NCBI GenBank assembly: GCA_965369325.1
Contig: CBDUQI010000027.1
Location: 1-40,052 of the forward strand
Reading direction: 5' to 3'
Length of the DNA stretch: 40,052 bases
Source: CBDUQI01 sp965369325
GTDB lineage: Bacteria > Pseudomonadota > Gammaproteobacteria > Steroidobacterales > JBCBZW01
Below are positions 24,578 to 32,925 of this stretch, in pieces. The translations under genes were made by a program, and so were the position numbers. The notes under the pieces were generated by a model. It did not search any database. It saw only the letters and a list, made by a program, of their open reading frames with translations, and was not told where the DNA came from. Positions within the stretch are counted from its first letter, which is position 1; the number at the start of each line of letters is the position of its first letter.

Positions 24578-25729
24578 TTACCAATCGCCGGTCTGGCTTT
24601 CGTATTGCCGGCCTTTCCACGCCGAACGGGTACCGCGCCAATAACGGATGGCCGAGTGCCAGGTCATCAGTGTAAACAGTAGCGCCGCAATTGGCAGGGT
24701 CAGTGCCAACATTGCTGGCAATTCATAGTATCTTAGCAACGGCCAGTAACTCACGCTCATCATCGCGAAGGCGGCGAGCGCGGCCAGCAGTTGCGGCCCG
24801 TTCAGGTACAGCGGGGCAACCACGGGTAGCACGAACATGAGCGACAACCCAACCGTACACAGCAGCAGCAATGCCGCAGAATAGCGCAACTGGGTAAAGG
24901 CAGTGCGCGAGACCATTGCCCAGCTATCGGCAAGCGCCGGTGCCTCACGCAGGCTGAGCACGTCTCGCGACAGCCCAAGCCAGGTGCCCCCGACGCCTAA
25001 TTGTTTGACCTTTGCCGCCAGCGTGCAGTCGTCGATCAGTGCATCTTTGATGGCGGCAAAACCACCGATGGCCGCCAACGCATCACGCCGGACCAATATG
25101 CATCCGCCCGCGGCTGCCGCCACCGGCGCCCGCGGTCGGTTGCTGAGTGCGAATGGATACAGCAGGCGAAAAAAATAGATGAACGCTGGCATCAGCAGCC
25201 GTTCCCAAAATCGCTGCATCCGTAACGTCGCCATTACCGAGATCAGCGCCAGCCCGTTGCCTTGCATCTTGCGATGCAGCGCATGCACCATCCCGGCGCG
25301 CAATTGGATATCGGCGTCCAGCAGCAGCAGGGTAGGGTGCCACGTATGCGCCAGGCCCTGATGCAGCGCCCACAACTTGCCGCTCCACCCCTTCGGCAGG
25401 GGTTCGCCCACGATCAGATGGATGCGTGGGTCGGCCCGCGCGGCTTGGCGAACGACAGCTGCGGTGGCATCCGAGGAGCGATCATCGACTACGAGGATGT
25501 CATCGAGCTGTGGATGCGCGTGCAACGCGGCGAGGGTGCGAGCGATGACGGCCGCTTCGTTTCGTGCCGGGATAAGCACGGCGATACCTGCGCCAGTCCC
25601 AGTAGACGCTATGTCACCGGCGGCGCTAGCAGCGGGCAGGTGTTCACGGACCCGCCAGTACTGCCAGGGCGCGAGCAGCAACGCCAACCACAATCCGGCG
25701 GCGAGGTACACAGCGATGGTGCTCAGCAT
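24578..25729 (-). CDS. hpnB: Hopene-associated family 2 glycosyltransferase HpnB
   Basis: 383 residues. An N-terminal transmembrane helix (YLAAGLWLALLLAPW) precedes a GT-A fold with VLIPARNEAAVIARTL, DDILVVDDRSSDATAAVV and a DxD-type LLLLDADIQL. Several C-terminal membrane helices follow (LRYSAALLLLCTVGLSLMFVLPVVAPLY and others). This architecture, plus the PKGWSGKLWALHQG motif, matches hopene-associated HpnB. Its acceptor and sugar are not firmly known; the name is from family and context. It lies 58 bases after hpnH. Confidence 0.88.
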   Translation of the reverse strand: MLSTIAVYLAAGLWLALLLAPWQYWRVREHLPAASAAGDIASTGTGAGIAVLIPARNEAAVIARTLAALHAHPQLDDILVVDDRSSDATAAVVRQAARADPRIHLIVGEPLPKGWSGKLWALHQGLAHTWHPTLLLLDADIQLRAGMVHALHRKMQGNGLALISVMATLRMQRFWERLLMPAFIYFFRLLYPFALSNRPRAPVAAAAGGCILVRRDALAAIGGFAAIKDALIDDCTLAAKVKQLGVGGTWLGLSRDVLSLREAPALADSWAMVSRTAFTQLRYSAALLLLCTVGLSLMFVLPVVAPLYLNGPQLLAALAAFAMMSVSYWPLLRYYELPAMLALTLPIAALLFTLMTWHSAIRYWRGTRSAWKGRQYESQTGDW

Positions 25730-25787
25730 TGTGTTGGCTGTTTAGCTGGCGATGTGGCGGGGCGGCGACCGCCTTAACCATCAGCGC

Positions 25788-26903
25788 TCAGCTGGAGTTA
25801 CGGGTGGGGATAGAACTGGCCGCGACTCGCATTTCCGTCGCCGCCGTGCGCTCGCCATATAGGATAGGTAACTCCGGTGCCATCGGGCCGCTGGTGCGCG
25901 GACCACGAACACTTGCCCACAGCGCTTTTAACGGGCGTGCGACGGTGTCCATTACGGCCGTACCCTCGTATCCGCAGTGCGCCATACAGTTGTCGCACTT
26001 GGGATTGAGACCCACGCCATAGGCCTCCCAGTCGGTATCTTCCATCAAAGTTTTGAAGTCGGGTGCGTAGCCTTCATCCACCAGCAGATAGCAGGGCTTC
26101 TGCCAGCCAAAAACGTTGTAAGTGGGGTTGCTCCAGGGCGTGCATTGATAGCGTTGGTTGCCCGCCAGAAAATCCAGAAACAGGCTGGACTGGCTAAAGC
26201 GCCAGCCGTGGCCCTTGCCCAGACGGAAGATGCTGCGAAACAGCTCTTTGGACTGTTTGCGCCCCATAAACACATCCTGGCGCGGGGCTTTCTCATAACT
26301 GTAACCGGGCGAGACAGTAATGCCCTCTACCCCCAACGCCATGCAGGAATCGAAAAAGTCGGCAACTTCCTGCGGCTGCTCGCCGTCGAACAGTGTGCAA
26401 TTAGTGGTGACCCGGAAACCCTTGCTGCGCGCCACCCGAATGGCCTCAACCGCCTTCTTGTAAACGCCTTCGCGGCAAACGGATTCGTCGTGACGCTCCT
26501 CAAGGCCATCCAGATGAATAGAGAATGTGAGGTAGGGTGAGGGTTCGTAGTCATCAATGCGTTTGGTTAGCAGCAGCGCATTGGTGCACAGATAAATGAA
26601 TTTTTTGCGCGCGACAATGCCGCGCACGATTTCGGGCATCTGCTTGTGGATTAGCGGTTCGCCGCCAGGGATGGAGACCACCGGGGCGCCGCACTCATCA
26701 ACCGCAGCCAGGGCATCCTCCACACTCAAACGCTTTTTAAGAATGTCGTCCGGGTAGGCGATTTTGCCGCAACCCGCACATTCCAGATTGCATTGAAAAA
26801 GCGGTTCAAGCATCAGCACTAGTGGGTAGCGCTTGACGCCGCGAAGCTTCTTGCCCAGCAGATAGGTTCCAACACGATAAGCTTGAATCAGAGGTACGCC
26901 CAT
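25788..26903 (-). CDS. hpnH: Radical SAM adenosylhopene synthase HpnH
   Basis: 371 residues. The radical SAM cluster motif is C-x3-C-x2-C (Cys38, Cys42, Cys45 in FQCNLECAGCGK), followed by SIPGGEPLIHKQM and the C-terminal cysteine-rich NPKCDNCMAHCGYEG. HpnH joins an adenosyl radical to hopene, the first step in extended C35 hopanoids. The opening MGVPLIQAYRVGTYLLGKKLRGVKRYPLVLMLEP is highly typical. The last 35 residues (after VARPLKALWASVRG) are low-complexity and probably variable. It follows idi by 7 bases. Confidence 0.95.
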   Translation of the reverse strand: MGVPLIQAYRVGTYLLGKKLRGVKRYPLVLMLEPLFQCNLECAGCGKIAYPDDILKKRLSVEDALAAVDECGAPVVSIPGGEPLIHKQMPEIVRGIVARKKFIYLCTNALLLTKRIDDYEPSPYLTFSIHLDGLEERHDESVCREGVYKKAVEAIRVARSKGFRVTTNCTLFDGEQPQEVADFFDSCMALGVEGITVSPGYSYEKAPRQDVFMGRKQSKELFRSIFRLGKGHGWRFSQSSLFLDFLAGNQRYQCTPWSNPTYNVFGWQKPCYLLVDEGYAPDFKTLMEDTDWEAYGVGLNPKCDNCMAHCGYEGTAVMDTVARPLKALWASVRGPRTSGPMAPELPILYGERTAATEMRVAASSIPTRNSS

Positions 26904-26910
26904 AGCTTGG

Positions 26911-27474
26911 TTACGCCTTTAGATGTTCTCGTACAATTTCCCACTCGAGCTTTAGCCAGGGAGTGAACTGCTGCGGTGTTTGTGCGATCTCCCGGTCCAG
27001 CTCTTCAGGCGCCAGATAGCGAGTTGCGGCTATTTCATTCACATTTACCCGTGGCTCAACGTCGGATACGCCGTGGTAGACCCAGCAGTGCTCGTGCTCG
27101 GCACCTTCCTGTGCGTAGCGGGCGTGGTAGATGAATTTGTAAAGATAAGTCAGCTCGCAGTGCAGATGCAGCTCCTGGTACAGCCGCCGATTTGAGGCTT
27201 GCGCCATGCTCTCGCCGCGCCGTGGATGGCTGCAGCAACTGTTGGCCCAGTACAATGGCCACAAGCGCTTTTGCTCACTGCGTTGTTGCAGCAGCACACG
27301 CCCTTGGGTATCGGTAATAAAGATCGAGAATGCACGGTGCAGCAGACCTTCACCATCGTGGCAGGCACCCTTGGTGTTGAAGCCTACCTCACGGTCCTGC
27401 TCGTCGACCAGAATCAGTTCCTCGGATTCTGAGGAGACGACATCATTCTTAATCCGCGCAACGGTGTTATCCAA
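26911..27474 (-). CDS. idi: Isopentenyl-diphosphate delta-isomerase, type 1
   Basis: 187 residues of the Nudix-like type 1 family; interconverts IPP and DMAPP. Landmarks are VDEQDREVGFNTKGACH, LLHRAFSIFITDTQGRVLLQQRS, the catalytic Cys81 in WANSCCSHP and the acidic site in EGAEHEHCWVYHG. The start is TTG at 27474: a perfect GGAGG lies 6 bases upstream and no ATG is available nearby. The first eight bases overlap the end of the HMGR-mevalonate kinase gene. A mevalonate route gives only IPP, so an isomerase is essential here and its place in the run is logical. Confidence 0.93.
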   Translation of the reverse strand: MDNTVARIKNDVVSSESEELILVDEQDREVGFNTKGACHDGEGLLHRAFSIFITDTQGRVLLQQRSEQKRLWPLYWANSCCSHPRRGESMAQASNRRLYQELHLHCELTYLYKFIYHARYAQEGAEHEHCWVYHGVSDVEPRVNVNEIAATRYLAPEELDREIAQTPQQFTPWLKLEWEIVREHLKA

Positions 27475-29722
27475 TTTGAACCTCCATCGCCTGATAGCCC
27501 GCGCTGTTCATCGCCTCGACTACTTTGCCGGGGTTCTCCGGGCACACCGCAATGATGGAGCCGCCGCCTCCGCCGCCGGTCAGCTTGGCTCCGAGGGCGC
27601 CGTTCTCGCGTGCGATCTGAATCAACTCTTCGATCTCCCAGCAAGAGACCTGTAACGCGTTCAGGTAACCCTGGCAGATATTCATTAGCTCACCAAGCTG
27701 CTCCAAATCATGTTCACCGATGGCTTGCACACCCTGCAATGTCAGGGCGTCTATCTCATCAAAGATGCGCTCATAGCGGCGTTGGTTACGTTCCCAGGAG
27801 TTGCGCACCCGCGCGACCATGGGCGCGGTGAGGCTCTCGACCCCGGTCATTCCGATGACCAGTGGGATGGGTTCACGCACATGCAGCTCGTTCATCAGCG
27901 CCGGCTCACCACGCCGATACAGCAGGAACTTGCCGTAGGTGGCCAGCGTATTGTCGATCCCGGAGGGGGTGCCGTGCGCAACTTTTTCTGATTCGAACGC
28001 CAGCGCGTTAACGTCGCCGTCCGAAAGGCCGAGCTGGAAGTGCTCGTTAACCGCGCGAATAATAGCCACGGCGATCGCTGCCGATCCGCCCAGGCCCACC
28101 GCCCGTGGCACGTTGGGGAAAACCTCGATTCGCATCGCTCGGCCAGTGAGCCCGAGGCGCTCCAGGATCACCGCACTGGGTTTGTGGAACGAGTGCTGCT
28201 GGTCCGCCTGCTGATGCATGCGCTGCTCCACGCCCCAGCGTGGGATCAGCAGGGTAACGCCCTGCTCGGCATCGCTGACAGCGGCCTCAATGGCCAACGG
28301 GATAGGGGCGGCGATCGCATGGCGTCCGTACACCACCGCATGTTCGCCCAGCAGGATGGCTTTGCCATGACCGCTCGCATGTGAGGCGCGTACCTCCTGC
28401 CGCTCGCTCTGTGCCGGATCGCGGTGGCCAGTTTCGATCTCCGCAATCAGTTCCTGCGCTTTCCAGACTTTTATTTCGCCATCTTCGATCAACCGTTCTA
28501 CCACCGTCTCGAAGATGTCAGCGTCCGCGCCGGCCGCATTGGCCACGGTGCGTGCGTGTAAGGTCATATGCCCTTGCTGAATTCCCTCGGTGACTAGCGC
28601 GCGTAAAGCGCCCAGATTTTGGGCCAGCCCGACGGCGCACATCACTCGCGCCAACTCGGTGGCGGAGGTGGCGCCCAGCAGGCGATGATTTACCGCGACG
28701 GTGGGATTGGATTGCAATGGGCCACCCACGGTGCCCACTTTCATCGGCATCTCCAGCGTGCCTACCAAATTGCCATCGTCGTCTTTGCCCCAGTGGGTCA
28801 ACGACGTATAGCGATTGCCGCGGGCCGCGTAAGCGTGGGCGGCCGCTTCGATAGCGCGCCAGTCGTTCCCGGTGGCAAGTGCCACGGCGTCCACCCCATT
28901 CATGATGCCCTTGTTATGGGTGGCGGCGCGATAGGGGTCCACAATGGCAAGATCGTTAGCCAGGATAATACCGTCACGCACCTGCTCACCGGTAAAGCCT
29001 TTGCCAGCCAGGTGCGATACCGGAATCTCGCAGCGCGCCCAGGCCAGCGCGCGGTCAGTAAGGTTGGACAGAATGCGCAGGAACACCTTGCCTTCGGCAA
29101 TGCTCTCGATCAGCGAGGCGACGCCTTCGCACATCGTATTAACCAGATTCGCGCCCATCGCATCGCAGGTGTTAACCAGAAGGTGCGCGACGACCATATC
29201 GCTACCGCCAGACGGGGAGGGGTGTACATACACCTCCATGTCCACTGCGCCGCCGCCACGCGCCACCATATTCGGATGCAGGGTGTTGGCTAGCGCGATG
29301 ACCTCGTCTTTGTGCTGCAGCAGGGCGGCCCGCGCACGGGCCGGGTGCTTGGCATCCACCACCTGCACCTGCCCGACCAGTAATGGCTCGCTGGCGCGGG
29401 TATGAAATCCGCCGTTGGCCCGCACGAGTTTGGCGGAGGCCGACAGGGCCGCGACAATCGACGGCTCCTCCACCACCAGCGGTACCACGTACTCGTGCCC
29501 GTTGATCACAAAATTTAGCCCGAGTCCGACCGGCAACCCCATCACGCCGATGACGTTCTCGATCATCTTATCTGCGTGCTGCACCGACAGGGTGTGCTCA
29601 CCGCTGGAAAGCGCAAGATAGTCACTCTTGGAGAGCAGCCCTTTCTCGCGCACTTTGCGTACGCGATCGGCAACCGACAACTTGTAAAATTCAGGGATAC
29701 GCGAGCTCTGCACGGGGTTCAC
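27467..29722 (-). CDS. Fused HMG-CoA reductase (class II) and mevalonate kinase
   Basis: 751 residues in one open frame. Residues 1-435 are a class II HMG-CoA reductase: ENVIG (55-59), EEP (85-87), DAMGAN (187-192), Lys271 in HNKGIMNG, Asp287 in GND and His385 in GHMTLHAR, matching the spacing of the Pseudomonas mevalonii catalytic set. Residues about 449-751 are a GHMP mevalonate kinase: HGKAILLGEHAVVYGRHAIA, GLGGSAA (543-549), HGTPSGIDN (583-591) and a final LTGGGGGGS. The product would carry HMG-CoA to phosphomevalonate. The start is GTG, overlapping the TGA of the phosphomevalonate kinase gene (GTGA). No stop or frameshift separates the halves. The linker (about 435-448, TGHRDPAQSERQEVRA) is short. 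Confidence 0.93.
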   Translation of the reverse strand: MNPVQSSRIPEFYKLSVADRVRKVREKGLLSKSDYLALSSGEHTLSVQHADKMIENVIGVMGLPVGLGLNFVINGHEYVVPLVVEEPSIVAALSASAKLVRANGGFHTRASEPLLVGQVQVVDAKHPARARAALLQHKDEVIALANTLHPNMVARGGGAVDMEVYVHPSPSGGSDMVVAHLLVNTCDAMGANLVNTMCEGVASLIESIAEGKVFLRILSNLTDRALAWARCEIPVSHLAGKGFTGEQVRDGIILANDLAIVDPYRAATHNKGIMNGVDAVALATGNDWRAIEAAAHAYAARGNRYTSLTHWGKDDDGNLVGTLEMPMKVGTVGGPLQSNPTVAVNHRLLGATSATELARVMCAVGLAQNLGALRALVTEGIQQGHMTLHARTVANAAGADADIFETVVERLIEDGEIKVWKAQELIAEIETGHRDPAQSERQEVRASHASGHGKAILLGEHAVVYGRHAIAAPIPLAIEAAVSDAEQGVTLLIPRWGVEQRMHQQADQQHSFHKPSAVILERLGLTGRAMRIEVFPNVPRAVGLGGSAAIAVAIIRAVNEHFQLGLSDGDVNALAFESEKVAHGTPSGIDNTLATYGKFLLYRRGEPALMNELHVREPIPLVIGMTGVESLTAPMVARVRNSWERNQRRYERIFDEIDALTLQGVQAIGEHDLEQLGELMNICQGYLNALQVSCWEIEELIQIARENGALGAKLTGGGGGGSIIAVCPENPGKVVEAMNSAGYQAMEVQIG

Positions 29723-30816
29723 TCCAGACTTGTTTTCAGTTCCAGCCCAATCGGATCAACACGCAATTCCATTGGCGCAAATCCTGCCTCAATTACTGCC
29801 TGCCTGACGTGGGCTAGCGCTTGTGGGTCGCGGCTGACCGCAATCCCCAGATCGCCGCCACCGGCGCCGCACGGCTTGTAAACCACCTCATCACTGGTCA
29901 CTCGCGCGGCGATCTGCCGATGTTGGGTGCTAAAGATGCCAAGCCCGCTTGCGCTACCCAACTCGGCAAGGCCGGCACCAAACGCTCGCACACTCTGCAC
30001 AAACTTCACGCTGCTGCCACTGACGATTGCTGCCTGTGCAGCGATGCTCAATGAGCGCAGCTGGCCCATGATTGTTTCGTACTCAACTGGCGCCTGCGTT
30101 CGCCAGCCGGCCAGCCGCTGCAAAAACTGCGGGGTCGATGCACTGTTGCCCGACCACACGCCCAGCATGTGCACATCCGCAGGCAGCGTCTGCGGGCTTA
30201 CCACCGGGGCTGCTGGGCCACCGGGCCCGTCAGCCATCGCCTGGAAGCTGATGAGCCCGCCGCAGAGGCTGGTCGCGATATCAAGCCCGCTTCCATGCCC
30301 GCCCTGAAACGCCCGGTGCAGCGCGAGTAACTGTGCTAACAGCGTCGCGCGATCGGCTCGCGCCGTCGACTCCGCTGCATACTCGGTTAGCGCCGCCGCA
30401 AAAGCAACCGTTAATGCGGCACTTGAGCCCAGTCCAAGCTTGCCGCCAGCTGCCGTCGTGTGGTCGAAAAATGCGCGAGTGTCCAGGTGCATGTTCAGGG
30501 CGGCCGACGGCCATTGCGGTGCGTCAATTATGCGCCAACGCAGCACCGCGTCAACCAAATCCACCTGGGCCAGCCACTGAGGATCGTCCCCCTCCCAGGC
30601 GAGTCCGCCTGGCACGCCAGCGTGGGCGCCCAGGCGGCAGTGGCCGATGAGTTGCTGGCCAGCGCGGCTATCGAGCCGAGATAAGGTGCCTTCGCGCGGC
30701 GAGAGGCTTACCTGGGCACGCCTTGGCACGGCCATGACCAGCGCCGGCGCGCCCTCCAGCACCGCATACTCGCCTGTAAGTACTAGTTTTCCCGGCGCAG
30801 ATGCCGTTACCCGCAT
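29719..30816 (-). CDS. Phosphomevalonate kinase (GHMP family)
   Basis: 365 residues from ATG 30816. GHMP motifs: VTASAPGKLVLTGEYAVLEGAPALV at the N-terminus, GKLGLGSSAALTVAFAAAL for ATP phosphates, HGSGLDIATSLCGG, and GAGGGDLGIAVS near the C-terminus. The combination of AFQGGHGSGLD and the location between mvaD and mevalonate kinase identifies the ERG8-type kinase that makes diphosphomevalonate. The frame stays open upstream to 30930, but that part is shadow sequence within mvaD; the chosen ATG overlaps the mvaD stop by 10 bases. It overlaps the next gene by 4 bases. Confidence 0.9.
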   Translation of the reverse strand: MRVTASAPGKLVLTGEYAVLEGAPALVMAVPRRAQVSLSPREGTLSRLDSRAGQQLIGHCRLGAHAGVPGGLAWEGDDPQWLAQVDLVDAVLRWRIIDAPQWPSAALNMHLDTRAFFDHTTAAGGKLGLGSSAALTVAFAAALTEYAAESTARADRATLLAQLLALHRAFQGGHGSGLDIATSLCGGLISFQAMADGPGGPAAPVVSPQTLPADVHMLGVWSGNSASTPQFLQRLAGWRTQAPVEYETIMGQLRSLSIAAQAAIVSGSSVKFVQSVRAFGAGLAELGSASGLGIFSTQHRQIAARVTSDEVVYKPCGAGGGDLGIAVSRDPQALAHVRQAVIEAGFAPMELRVDPIGLELKTSLE

Positions 30817-31805
30817 GATGCCCGCGCCGTTAACCGCGCACCCTGGCCCAACGCACTGACCAGCACCTCTATCACGCCGGGCTGCGCGGCCAGCGCCTCG
30901 CCCACTGCCTGCGCCTCTCCGGGCAGGCAAATGGCTTTGATCTGCGGCCCTGCGTCAACGGTAAAAAACACCCCGTGGCCTTGCGCTCGCAGTGTGCGAA
31001 TAGCATGCAAACAGGCCATGCTTGCGCCATTCCAGTAAAGCAGCCCCGGGTTGGCTGACATGGCCAGCCCGTGCATCTTGAGGCAGCTGAACTCGCTGAT
31101 TTGCGCCAGGGAGCCAAAGTCCCTCGCGTTAATCGCGGCCCTGGCGTGCTCGATGTCCTGTGGCGCGGTGCGCACCCAGGCCGGATAGTACGGCGAGGTG
31201 TCTGCGGTGGCGTTCATGCCTTCGGTGGAGCCGATTTTCTTCGCCTCGGAAGCCGTAATGGCCACAACGACCTCCAAGGGCCAGTGCGCTGGCGGCTGCA
31301 GGGGTTCCGCAAAGGCATCGCTACCATCCGCGCGCGCGCCCACGTGCATGTCGACGAAACCGCCGAAAATCGAGCGGGCGGCCGAGCCCGAGCCACGTCG
31401 GGCCAGGATCGACAGCTCCCGTGCAGGCAATTTAAGGTCCAGGGCGGCGTTGGCAGCAACTACCAACGCAGCAAAGCCAGAGGCCGATGAGGCCAGTCCG
31501 GCGGCGGTAGGGAAGTTGTTATGACTGTGCACGCGTGCGTGTAGCGGCCGCTCCAGGTGCGCCCGCATCAGATCCAGCGTCTGGCTGACGCGCCGGGTTT
31601 GTGCAGGCGATTGGGCGCCGTTAAGCGTCACTTCGTCCTGGGTAAGCGCTGGATCGAAAGCGATCCGGGTATCCGTCCACAGACTGTCTAGGGTGATGGA
31701 GACCGAGCCGACCGCTGGCAGATTCAGCGCAGCGTCCCGTTTACCCCAGTACTTGACCAACGCGATATTGGGGTGTGCTCTTGCCTGTGCCTGCATGCGC
31801 TCCAT
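30807..31805 (-). CDS. mvaD: Diphosphomevalonate decarboxylase
   Basis: 332 residues from ATG 31805; converts diphosphomevalonate to IPP with ATP. Diagnostic segments: ARAHPNIALVKYWGKRD, NLPAVGSVSITLD, HNNFPTAAGLASSASGFAAL, RRGSGSAARSIFGGFV, STEGMNATADTSPYYPAWV and FFTVDAGPQIKAIC. ATG 31805 is preferred because AAAGG lies just upstream and the protein then begins like other family members; an ATG at 31796 is possible. It is preceded by the only long gap in this gene run (124 bases), so a separate promoter may serve the mevalonate genes. Confidence 0.95.
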   Translation of the reverse strand: MERMQAQARAHPNIALVKYWGKRDAALNLPAVGSVSITLDSLWTDTRIAFDPALTQDEVTLNGAQSPAQTRRVSQTLDLMRAHLERPLHARVHSHNNFPTAAGLASSASGFAALVVAANAALDLKLPARELSILARRGSGSAARSIFGGFVDMHVGARADGSDAFAEPLQPPAHWPLEVVVAITASEAKKIGSTEGMNATADTSPYYPAWVRTAPQDIEHARAAINARDFGSLAQISEFSCLKMHGLAMSANPGLLYWNGASMACLHAIRTLRAQGHGVFFTVDAGPQIKAICLPGEAQAVGEALAAQPGVIEVLVSALGQGARLTARASCG

Positions 31806-31929
31806 AGCCTTTGATTTGCCGGCCCCACAGGGCGACTGCGGTGGCATCGGCGCCCGCCGCATTGTAAGCGATCAGTCTCGGAAATAACCTGCATTTTGGC
31901 GAAAAAGAGCTATTTTTGTGCATCCCCGA
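31806..31929 (-). promoter_or_regulatory. Gap between hpnA and mvaD with near-palindrome and possible promoter
   Basis: On the minus strand TACAAT (plus 31861-31866) could be a -10, placing a start about 50 bases before mvaD, followed by a GC-rich discriminator. No good -35 is seen. AAAAAGAGCTATTTTT at 31902-31917 is a 16-base palindrome apart from one mismatched pair, flanked by the end of hpnA. It could be an operator or, with its T-run, a weak terminator for hpnA. Confidence 0.4.
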
Positions 31930-32925
31930 CTAGCGGGTCGTCAATCGTTGATGGTCCGCGAACCAGGCCAGGGCGTCAGCGAATGCATGATCCGCGGGGC
32001 GTGCTCGGTAGCCGAGTTCTTCGCGCGCGCGCGCGCTGGAAAAATACATGTGCTTTTTGGCCAGCCGGGCGCCGTCGAGCGTCACGCGGGGAGCGCCGCC
32101 GGTGAGGCGTGCGAGCGCCTCGCTGAGCACTGCGGCGCCCATGCTCACCCCGTGCGGAATCCGCACTAGCGACTGCTTGCGTCCCGCCAGCTCGCAGACC
32201 TGCTCAATGATCTGTTTCAGGCTCATATTGGTCCCGCCCAGAATGTACTTCTCGCCGATCTGCCCGTGCTTGGCCGCCAGCACATGGCCCAGCGCGCAGT
32301 CGTCCACGTGGACGATGTTTAGTCCCGTATCTACATACGCCGGCATGCGTCCGGTGGCAGCATCTATCACTATTTGCCCGGTAGGGGTTGGTTTGATATC
32401 GCGCGGACCGACCGGTGCTGAGGGGTTGACGATGACCGCCGGCAGTCCCTGATGTTGCACCATCTGCAGTACGCGTTGTTCGGCTAGAAACTTCGAGCGC
32501 TTGTAATGCCCAATCATGTCGTCAATGCTCACCGGGGTGTGCTCATCGGCGGGTGTCAGGTCCGTGCGCAGGCCCAGGGTGGCCACACTGCTGGTGTAGA
32601 CCACGCGTTGGATGCCGGCGTCGATCGCTGCCTGCATCAGCGCTACCGTCCCGTCGACATTTGTACGATAGATCTGTGCCGGCTCCGGCACCCATAAACG
32701 GTAGTCTGCGGCGATGTGGTAAAGCGTGCTGCAGCCCTCCAGTGCAGGCGCCAGGGTGTCAGGACGATCCAGATCGGCCACGATCTGTTGCACCGGTAGA
32801 TCGGCTAGATTGCTGAGATCACTGCCGGCGCGAACGGTCGCGCGCACACGCTGCCCGTGCGCCAGTAGCACGCGTGCCACCGCCGAGCCGATAAAGCCGG
32901 TGGCACCCGTTACACAAACGGTCAT
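31930..32925 (-). CDS. hpnA: Hopanoid-associated NAD-dependent sugar epimerase HpnA
   Basis: 331 residues of the extended short-chain dehydrogenase family. Rossmann motif GATGFIGSAVARVLL (residues 7-21), YHIAADYRLWVPEP, TSSVATLG, and YKRSKFLAE with the catalytic Tyr and Lys. VNPSAPVGPRDIKPTPTG is a hallmark of the hopanoid-associated dihydroflavonol reductase-like group. The precise substrate is not established. The ATG overlaps the hpnN stop (ATGA). Confidence 0.92.
   Translation of the reverse strand: MTVCVTGATGFIGSAVARVLLAHGQRVRATVRAGSDLSNLADLPVQQIVADLDRPDTLAPALEGCSTLYHIAADYRLWVPEPAQIYRTNVDGTVALMQAAIDAGIQRVVYTSSVATLGLRTDLTPADEHTPVSIDDMIGHYKRSKFLAEQRVLQMVQHQGLPAVIVNPSAPVGPRDIKPTPTGQIVIDAATGRMPAYVDTGLNIVHVDDCALGHVLAAKHGQIGEKYILGGTNMSLKQIIEQVCELAGRKQSLVRIPHGVSMGAAVLSEALARLTGGAPRVTLDGARLAKKHMYFSSARAREELGYRARPADHAFADALAWFADHQRLTTR

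Noticed and set aside
28619..29293. 224-codon plus-strand open frame opposite HMGR
   Set aside because: Fully inside the HMG-CoA reductase domain on the opposite strand; composition is that of a shadow frame.
29722..29722. Splitting HMGR-MVK into two genes
   Set aside because: No stop codon, frameshift or in-frame start with ribosome site is seen near the domain junction around 28380.
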